Shown here: in pieces, positions 58,193-64,000 of the stretch
Numbering within the stretch: position 1 is the stretch's first letter
Layout of the letters: each line of letters begins with the position of its first letter
Assembly (NCBI RefSeq): GCF_001885735.1
Contig: NZ_JXKG01000003.1
Location: 35,865 to 99,864, forward strand
Source of the DNA: Enterococcus canintestini
Lineage (GTDB): Bacteria > Bacillota > Bacilli > Lactobacillales > Enterococcaceae
DNA: 64,000 bases
Direction of reading: 5' to 3'
Program-made: the position numbers and the translations under genes
The notes under the pieces: generated by a model
Seen by the model: the letters and a program-made list of their open reading frames with translations, nothing else
Databases searched by the model: none
Told to the model about the DNA's origin: nothing

Positions 58193-59938
58193 CTATTTTT
58201 GTAAGAGCTCTAAGAATGCTGCGCCATATTTTTGTAATTTATTTTCCCCTACCCCTTTAATTTGCAACATTTCTAAGGTCGTTTGTGGCTGAATCTCAGC
58301 TAGTTCATACAACGTTTTATCAGAAAAAATGACATAAGGCGGTAAATTTTGTTTCGTTGCCAGTTCCAAGCGCAACTGGCGCAGTTTTTCAAACAATTCA
58401 TTATCCGGTGCCAATTTTTTCACTACTTGAGCTTTCCGCATCACTTTTTGTTGTCCCAGCAAGACTTTTTTACCACTGTTTGAAATTTTCAATAAAGGAA
58501 ATTGTCCTTCGGTAGGAATTAAATAACCTGCTGCTGTCAAAAAATCAATTAACTGGCTAACATCTTTTTGACTCCAGTCTTTCATTAAGCCGTAAGTTGA
58601 TAACTTTTCAAAATGCCATTGGCTAATTTTTTGATCTTTTGAACCTGTTAAAACTTTGCTGATCAGGGCTTTGCCAAACCGTTCTCCCATGCGCTTAACA
58701 CAAGACAGCACTTTTTGGGCATCTAATGTGATTTCTTCAACTTCTCTTTCATCTAAGCAATTACTACAACGCCCACAATCAGGGCCATCTTCTCCAAAAT
58801 AGCGCAAAATGTAGCGTTGCAAACACATTTCTGTATGAGCATACTGACTCATTTCCCGTAGTTTTAAATACTCTTTTTGCTTGTAGTCTAATTCCATCTC
58901 AGAATTATCAATAAAAAATTGCTGTACTTGTAAATCTTGCGGTGCATACATCAAAATGGATTCACTCGGTAGTCCATCGCGCCCTGCTCTACCGGCTTCT
59001 TGATAGTAAGATTCAATGTTTCCTGGCGTTTGAGCATGGATGACAAAGCGAACGTTACTTTTATTAATCCCCATTCCAAACGCGTTCGTTGCCACCATCA
59101 CTTTAATTTCATCAAACAAAAAAGCTTCTTGCGCTGCTGAACGTTGTGCTTCGGTTAAACCGCCATGATAATAGCCAACTTCAATTTTTTTACTTTTTAA
59201 AAGATGGTATAAGCGCTCAACTTCTTTTCTGGTGCTGGCATAAATAATGCCTGCTTGTTGCTGATTGACCCGCAAATATTCTAATAAATAACTATCTTTG
59301 CCATCTTTTACAACTTGAAAAGCTAAATTTTCCCGTGCAAAACCGGTTTGGACTTTATTATTAACCGGAATTTCCAAACTGTTTTCAATATCTTTGGCAA
59401 CTTGAGGGGTTGCAGTCGCCGTTAAGGCAATCACAGCTGGTCGTTTGGGTAACGCTTTGATTTCTTGGGCCAATTGCAAATAACTTGGCCGAAAATCATG
59501 GCCCCATTGCGAGATACAATGGGCTTCATCCACAGCAATTAAACTAATTTTTTCTTGCTGTAAAAGTTGCTTAAACGAAAACATTTCAAACCGTTCTGGC
59601 GCGACATAAACTAATTTATACTTACCAATGGCTGCATCTTTTAAGCGCATACTTACTTCTGCTTGAGATAAACTACTATTAACAAAAGTAGCTGCAATAC
59701 CCATTTCATTTAATGCATCCACTTGATCTTTCATTAAAGAAATTAACGGTGAGACCACTAAAGTTAAACCGTCTAATAATAATGCCGGTAATTGATAACA
59801 AATCGACTTTCCGCCACCGGTTGGCATAATGCCTAAAACATTTTCATTACGCAACACTTTTTGAATCAACTCTAATTGACCCGGACGAAAACTTTCGTAA
59901 CCAAACTTTTCTTTTAATAATTGGGTTAAAACATCCAC
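58193..59938 (-). CDS. recQ: ATP-dependent DNA helicase RecQ
   Basis: This 581-aa superfamily 2 helicase has Walker A MPTGGGKSICYQLPALL, DEAHCISQWGHDFRP (DEAH), ALTATATPQVAKDI, the motif VI HAQTPGNIESYYQEAGRAGR, the zinc-binding Cys cluster (CLQRYILRYFGEDGPDCGRC, then NC) and a C-terminal HRDC domain at about 510-581 (NELFEKLRQLRLELATKQ). It unwinds DNA 3'-to-5' in recombination repair. The start is GTG at 59938, 6 nt after AGAGGA. Confidence 0.95.
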   Translation of the reverse strand: MDVLTQLLKEKFGYESFRPGQLELIQKVLRNENVLGIMPTGGGKSICYQLPALLLDGLTLVVSPLISLMKDQVDALNEMGIAATFVNSSLSQAEVSMRLKDAAIGKYKLVYVAPERFEMFSFKQLLQQEKISLIAVDEAHCISQWGHDFRPSYLQLAQEIKALPKRPAVIALTATATPQVAKDIENSLEIPVNNKVQTGFARENLAFQVVKDGKDSYLLEYLRVNQQQAGIIYASTRKEVERLYHLLKSKKIEVGYYHGGLTEAQRSAAQEAFLFDEIKVMVATNAFGMGINKSNVRFVIHAQTPGNIESYYQEAGRAGRDGLPSESILMYAPQDLQVQQFFIDNSEMELDYKQKEYLKLREMSQYAHTEMCLQRYILRYFGEDGPDCGRCSNCLDEREVEEITLDAQKVLSCVKRMGERFGKALISKVLTGSKDQKISQWHFEKLSTYGLMKDWSQKDVSQLIDFLTAAGYLIPTEGQFPLLKISNSGKKVLLGQQKVMRKAQVVKKLAPDNELFEKLRQLRLELATKQNLPPYVIFSDKTLYELAEIQPQTTLEMLQIKGVGENKLQKYGAAFLELLQK

Positions 59939-60094
59939 GTACTATCCTCTTCTCACTGCTAAGTTCTTTTCAGGCCTTTTTTGTCTATTCATCTTAACAT
60001 GGAAAACAGCTAGAAAAAAGTAGTCAATTTTTGGGCCGACTTTTAATCTAATGCACGTTTTTTTACATTATATTTAAATGATTTTTATCACAAA

Positions 60095-60128
60095 TGGTTT
60101 TGACGTAAAACCAAAAAAAGTGTAAGCT
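60095..60128 (+). promoter_or_regulatory. Promoter of second ABC operon with overlapping palindrome
   Basis: TTGACG (60100-60105), 17-bp spacer, TAAGCT (60123-60128). The palindrome TGGTTTT-GACGT-AAAACCA (60095-60113) covers the -35, the position of a repressor site. Confidence 0.6.
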
Positions 60129-60164
60129 TGGTGAGGCGAATTTAAGGACGCTGGAGGTTTATAA

Positions 60165-61196
60165 ATGAGTTATTTATCTTTACAAGATATTAGCAAACAC
60201 TATCCTGGCAAAAAGAAAAATGCGTTACAAGATTTTTCTTTAACGGTAGAAAAAGGTGAATTTATCGCAATCGTTGGTCCTAGTGGCAGTGGCAAGTCGA
60301 CGCTTTTAAATATTTTGACAGGTTTTGAAGCACCGACAACTGGTAGCGTTATTTTAGCAGATCGAAATATCACTAAAGATGCCCCAAAAGATCGGGATAT
60401 GGCGCTTGTTTTTCAAGAATACGCTTTGTTTCCCCATATGACGGTGGCACAAAATATTACCTTTGGAATGAAAATCCGTAAAACTGCTAAAAAAGAACGT
60501 CAGGAAAAATTGGATTGGGTTACAAAAGAACTTGGTTTAACAGAAGTCCTAGATGTTTTACCGAAAAACTTATCCGGTGGTCAACGGCAACGAGTTTCAC
60601 TAGCCCGCGCGATCGTCCGCGATCCCAAATTATTTTTAATGGATGAACCTTTATCAAACTTAGATGCCAAATTGCGGGATCAAGTCGGGGATTTAATTTT
60701 AACCACGCATAAAAAATTACAGGCGACAACATTATTTGTCACCCATTCCCAAGAAGAAGCCATGTCTTTGGCTGATCGCATTATCGTGTTAAATGACGGC
60801 GTGATTCAACAAATCGGCACGCCTCAAGCAGTTTATGAAAAACCAAAAAACCGCTTTGTGGCCGAATTTATTGGTCGGCCTGCGATTAATATGTTCTCTT
60901 TTACTAATTTACCGCCTGCCTTACAGCAACAATTTTTACAGGAGAAAGACAAACTAGCCGCAATCCGTAGTGAGCATATCCACATTCGTGAAGAAAAACA
61001 CAAAGAAAGCAACCAGTCCGATCCTGTTGAAACTGGAATTGTCACAGAAGTACGTTATTATGGTGGCAATAGCATTTTGCAGTTGGATTGGCAACAGACG
61101 AAATTATTCGTTCAAACTACACAAAACCCGCCTGCATTAGGCGCGACAGTTTTATTTACGTTTGATTCACAACATTTACTATTTTTTGATAAATAA
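60165..61196 (+). CDS. CUT1-type ABC ATPase
   Basis: This 343-aa protein has Walker A VGPSGSGKSTLLN, Q-loop LVFQEYALFPHMTV, signature LSGGQRQRVSLARAI, Walker B LFLMDEPLSNLD, H-loop VTHSQEEAM, and a C-terminal TOBE region (about 235-343). It is the first gene of an ATPase, binding protein, permease, permease operon. Close relatives energise sugar or phosphodiester import. Confidence 0.92.
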   Translation: MSYLSLQDISKHYPGKKKNALQDFSLTVEKGEFIAIVGPSGSGKSTLLNILTGFEAPTTGSVILADRNITKDAPKDRDMALVFQEYALFPHMTVAQNITFGMKIRKTAKKERQEKLDWVTKELGLTEVLDVLPKNLSGGQRQRVSLARAIVRDPKLFLMDEPLSNLDAKLRDQVGDLILTTHKKLQATTLFVTHSQEEAMSLADRIIVLNDGVIQQIGTPQAVYEKPKNRFVAEFIGRPAINMFSFTNLPPALQQQFLQEKDKLAAIRSEHIHIREEKHKESNQSDPVETGIVTEVRYYGGNSILQLDWQQTKLFVQTTQNPPALGATVLFTFDSQHLLFFDK

Positions 61197-61248
61197 ATTT
61201 ATAGTACCGCTATAAATTATTTTTAATATTTTACTGGAGGAAAGAAAC

Positions 61249-62526
61249 ATGAAAAAAATTTATTTAGGTTTGACAGTGGCAGCTGCAACACTATTTTTGG
61301 CTGCTTGTGGCAGCAACAATAAAGAGGCAACAAAAGAAAACGATCAAGTTAGTGGTGAATTAACTGTTGTAACCAATCGCACAGATGCTGATAAACTGTG
61401 TGACCAAATCGAAAAAGACTTCAAGAAAAAATATCCTGAAATTAAAGATATTAAATGGGAAGCAGCTGGTACAGACTACGACCAATATATCGCTAACCGC
61501 ATGAACACAGAAGATTATGGGGATGTCGTATTTATTCCTTTTTCAATGGCCGGTAAACCAGAAGATTACAGCAAGTATTTTGAAGAATTAGGAACTGTAA
61601 AAGCGCTAGAAAAAGATTATCTTGATGTCACAGAAGCTGATTACGATGGCAAAGCTTACGGCTTACCAACCGTTTTAAACTCATTAGGTCTGGTTTACAA
61701 CGAAGCAGTCTTCAAAAAAGCAGGAATTGATAAATTACCTCAATCCACTGAAGAATTAATCGCTGATGCAAAAACCATTAAAGAAAAAACAGGTGCTATT
61801 CCTTTTTACACTAACTACCAACGTTTAGCCGTTTGGGCAGGTGCATTATCTTCTTACGGTGGTGAAGACTTCAAAAAAGAAATGGTAGAAAGTAAATCCG
61901 CCTTTAAAGAAGGCCAACCAATTCGTGAAGTCATGGATCTTATTTATGAATTAGCCAAAGCCGGTTTAATTGAAAAAGATCCCGTTACCTTAGAAACCCA
62001 ACAAGCACAACAACAATTAGCTGACGGTAAAATTGCGATGTTAATGAGTGGCTCACAAGATGTTGCGCCATTGCAAAAATTAAGCAAAGATACGATTAAC
62101 ATTATGCCATTTCCACATTTATTAGATGGTAAAACCAGTCTAGCCCTTGGTGCCCCATCTGTGATTGGTATTAACAAACATTCAAAAAACAAAGTTGCCG
62201 CAAAAGCATTCTTAGATTTCTTTATTGATCCTGCTTCTGGTTTTGCTAAAGATATGGGTGGAATGACACCAGTTAAAGCCAAATTAGATGATACTGAACA
62301 AAAAGCAATCAAAGATAATAACGTTATTTTAACTGCGCCTGCAACCGATCCTGCCATTGAAGCCAAATATACTGCAATTGCAAATGAAGTCGGTGTTGGT
62401 CGTTTAACTGATGTTTTACAAAAAACAGTTAACATTGCCTTGTATCCTGATCAAAATGAAAGTTACCAAGATTACGTGAATAGCCTTGAGAAAAAATGGG
62501 AGGCTGCAGCCAAAGCTCATGAATAA
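61249..62526 (+). CDS. ABC extracellular solute-binding lipoprotein
   Basis: This 425-aa lipoprotein has lipobox LAAC (ATLFLAACGSN) and a family 1 binding fold (GELTVVTNRTDADKL, VFIPFSMAGKPEDY, YGLPTVLNSLGLVYNEA). The substrate cannot be read from the sequence. ACTGGAGG ribosome site. Its stop overlaps the next gene by 8 nt. Confidence 0.9.
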   Translation: MKKIYLGLTVAAATLFLAACGSNNKEATKENDQVSGELTVVTNRTDADKLCDQIEKDFKKKYPEIKDIKWEAAGTDYDQYIANRMNTEDYGDVVFIPFSMAGKPEDYSKYFEELGTVKALEKDYLDVTEADYDGKAYGLPTVLNSLGLVYNEAVFKKAGIDKLPQSTEELIADAKTIKEKTGAIPFYTNYQRLAVWAGALSSYGGEDFKKEMVESKSAFKEGQPIREVMDLIYELAKAGLIEKDPVTLETQQAQQQLADGKIAMLMSGSQDVAPLQKLSKDTINIMPFPHLLDGKTSLALGAPSVIGINKHSKNKVAAKAFLDFFIDPASGFAKDMGGMTPVKAKLDDTEQKAIKDNNVILTAPATDPAIEAKYTAIANEVGVGRLTDVLQKTVNIALYPDQNESYQDYVNSLEKKWEAAAKAHE

Positions 62527-63391
62527 GCTCAGCCTAAAAAGAGAGGAAAAGCAGACCATTCTGCTTTTTCTCTCTTTACCGCTTTTATTGTTGCTTATTT
62601 TCGGATTGTTGCCAATTGGAACGCTAATTTATAACAGTTTTACGGACTGGGACGGCTTAGCCACGGAAAAGAATTTTGTCGGGTTAAAAAATTATCTCAC
62701 CATTTGGCAAGATCCTGTCTACTTGCAAGCCTTTAAAACCAATCTATTTTATTTGGGATCCGGGCTTTTGCAAATCGTGATTGCCCTAACATTAGCCATT
62801 TTACTGGCGACAAAAACTTATGGTAAAAATATTTTTAAAGCGGTTATCGTTTTTCCGATTATGATTAGCGGCGTGGCGACCTCGTTAATTTTTCGGCTGT
62901 TTTTTGAACCAGATGGCTCATTTGACCAACTGCTTCATTTTTTCCATTTAAGTAAGTACATTCGCTTTTGGCTAGGAGATCCTACTGTCGCCAATTATAC
63001 GCTGGCTTTTATTTCATTATGGCGCCACTTAGGCACGAGTTTTTTACTCTATTTTGCGGCCATTCAAGGTCTGCCTGCCGTCTATCAAAAAGCAGCCAGT
63101 TTAGAAGGGGCCAACTTGTGGCAACAAACCCGTTATATTATTTTGCCTAATATTCAAACAGTTTTAAAACTGAACTTTATTTTACTGACAATTGGAGCTG
63201 TTTCCGCTTTTGAGATTCCTCTAATTATGACTAATGGTTCCAATGGCACCGCCACTTTTTTAGTGCAAACAATGAAAGTTGCCTTTGAACAAAAATTAGT
63301 CGGCTTAGGGTCTGCTTTAGCAGTGATTATGTCGTTATTTGTAATTGGGTTAAGTTATGCCCAACATCGTTTTCAAAAGGAGGCTGATTAA
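62519..63391 (+). CDS. ABC permease (MalF-type)
   Basis: This 290-aa protein has six TM segments and an EAA loop YQKAASLEGANLWQQTRYIILP. The ATG at 62519 overlaps the preceding stop (ATGAATAA), indicating translational coupling; a TTG at 62486 would give a longer form. The next gene follows directly. Confidence 0.88.
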   Translation: MNKLSLKREEKQTILLFLSLPLLLLLIFGLLPIGTLIYNSFTDWDGLATEKNFVGLKNYLTIWQDPVYLQAFKTNLFYLGSGLLQIVIALTLAILLATKTYGKNIFKAVIVFPIMISGVATSLIFRLFFEPDGSFDQLLHFFHLSKYIRFWLGDPTVANYTLAFISLWRHLGTSFLLYFAAIQGLPAVYQKAASLEGANLWQQTRYIILPNIQTVLKLNFILLTIGAVSAFEIPLIMTNGSNGTATFLVQTMKVAFEQKLVGLGSALAVIMSLFVIGLSYAQHRFQKEAD

Positions 63392-64000
63392 ATGCGGATT
63401 TTGGCAAAAGTTGGCAAATATAGCTTTTTAATTTTATGGTTTTTAATCTGCTGCTATCCTTTATTAACGGTGTTTTTTGGCTCATTTAAAACTTATGAAG
63501 AGTTTAACGCCACCCGTGGGATTACGCCACCTAGTACGTGGCATTTTGAAAATTATCGGATCGCTTTTACCACCGGTAACCTCCCCCAAGCTTTTATCAA
63601 TACTTTTATTTTAGTTTTTTGTGGGGTTTGTGGCAGTGTGCTAATTGGTTCGATGGTCGCTTATGTTTTAAATCGTTTTGACTTTCCTTTTAAAAAATTG
63701 GTCATTGGCGCTTACTTTCTAATTTCGATGGTGCCAATGGTAGTCTCCCAAATTTCGACCTTTAAAATTATTACCGCTTTAGGCTTTTATGACCGCTTAA
63801 TTGCGCCCATTGTTATCTACTTAGGCGCAGATGTGGTGATGATTTATGTCTATTTGCAAATGTATGAAAAAATTCCAGTTGAACTAGATAAAGCGGCCCT
63901 ACTAGAAGGTGCTAGTTATTTTCAAATTTACCGAAAAATCTTATTTCCATTACTACGACCGGCAACTGGGACGGGAATTATTTTGAAAATGATTAGTATT
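63392..64000 (+). CDS. ABC permease (MalG-type), partial at right edge
   Basis: 203 codons are visible from the ATG at 63392 (AGGAGG site) to the edge, with no stop. About four TM segments are seen, and the EAA loop region LDKAALLEGASYFQIYRKIL is included. It is the second permease of the operon; the end of the gene lies outside the window. Confidence 0.9.
   Translation, partial: MRILAKVGKYSFLILWFLICCYPLLTVFFGSFKTYEEFNATRGITPPSTWHFENYRIAFTTGNLPQAFINTFILVFCGVCGSVLIGSMVAYVLNRFDFPFKKLVIGAYFLISMVPMVVSQISTFKIITALGFYDRLIAPIVIYLGADVVMIYVYLQMYEKIPVELDKAALLEGASYFQIYRKILFPLLRPATGTGIILKMISI

Overview
The window looks like chromosomal DNA of a low-GC Gram-positive coccus of the Lactobacillales, most probably Enterococcus or a close relative. 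The grounds are the AT-rich sequence, strong AGGAGG ribosome binding sites, a WxL/DUF916 surface-protein locus, a T/E/S-rich LysM glucosaminidase, lactate oxidase, paired half-size chromate transporters and several CUT1-type sugar ABC transporters. This is inferred from gene content; no rRNA or tRNA gene was seen to confirm it. I saw no insertion sequence, prophage or CRISPR array.

Layout. (1) 1-16924 is a cell-surface region. A truncated choice-of-anchor-A/SpaA-repeat adhesin leaves the left edge, and a divergent esterase separates it from a ten-gene leftward operon. In transcription order that operon encodes a cytosolic coiled-coil protein, a LysM glucosaminidase, a giant WxL protein, a small membrane-tail protein with a degenerate sorting motif, two smaller WxL proteins, a DUF916 WxL-interacting protein, a two-TM protein, an atypical signal peptidase I and a canonical signal peptidase I. 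(2) 17450-27783 holds a flavin monooxygenase-like protein, a rhodanese, a diacylglycerol-kinase-like protein, an aldehyde dehydrogenase, a three-gene minimal Rnf-like module (C, D and an A-like subunit lacking its cysteines) and a LysR/chromate transporter pair. (3) 27837-35158 is a complete sialic-acid uptake and catabolism locus (nanA, nanE, two permeases, binding protein, kinase, RpiR regulator, divergent YhcH protein) that lacks its own ABC ATPase. (4) 35335-47518 is housekeeping and accessory: GNATs, a CoA-disulfide-reductase-like flavoprotein, an ECF S-component with a divergent TetR and two clear operators, an esterase, a membrane acyltransferase, an MFS efflux pump behind a possible attenuator, and lactate oxidase. 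(5) 47993-55118 holds a 5'-nucleotidase-like enzyme and a CUT1 ABC operon that includes an MBL-fold hydrolase gene. (6) 55680-64000 holds a B3/B4 protein, GNAT, MarR, Ohr, RecQ and a further ABC operon cut by the right edge.

The least expected signals are non-coding or are degenerate paralogues: a family of about 110-nt nested hairpins (41842-42074, 47732-47842) whose stems differ in sequence but keep pairing; a second dispersed palindrome family at gene ends (25508-25592, 36411-36575, 55561-55626); the Rnf-like module with no visible Fe-S cysteines in its RnfA-like subunit; a signal peptidase with Arg at the catalytic Lys position; and a promoter, mini-ORF and terminator leader in front of the MFS pump.
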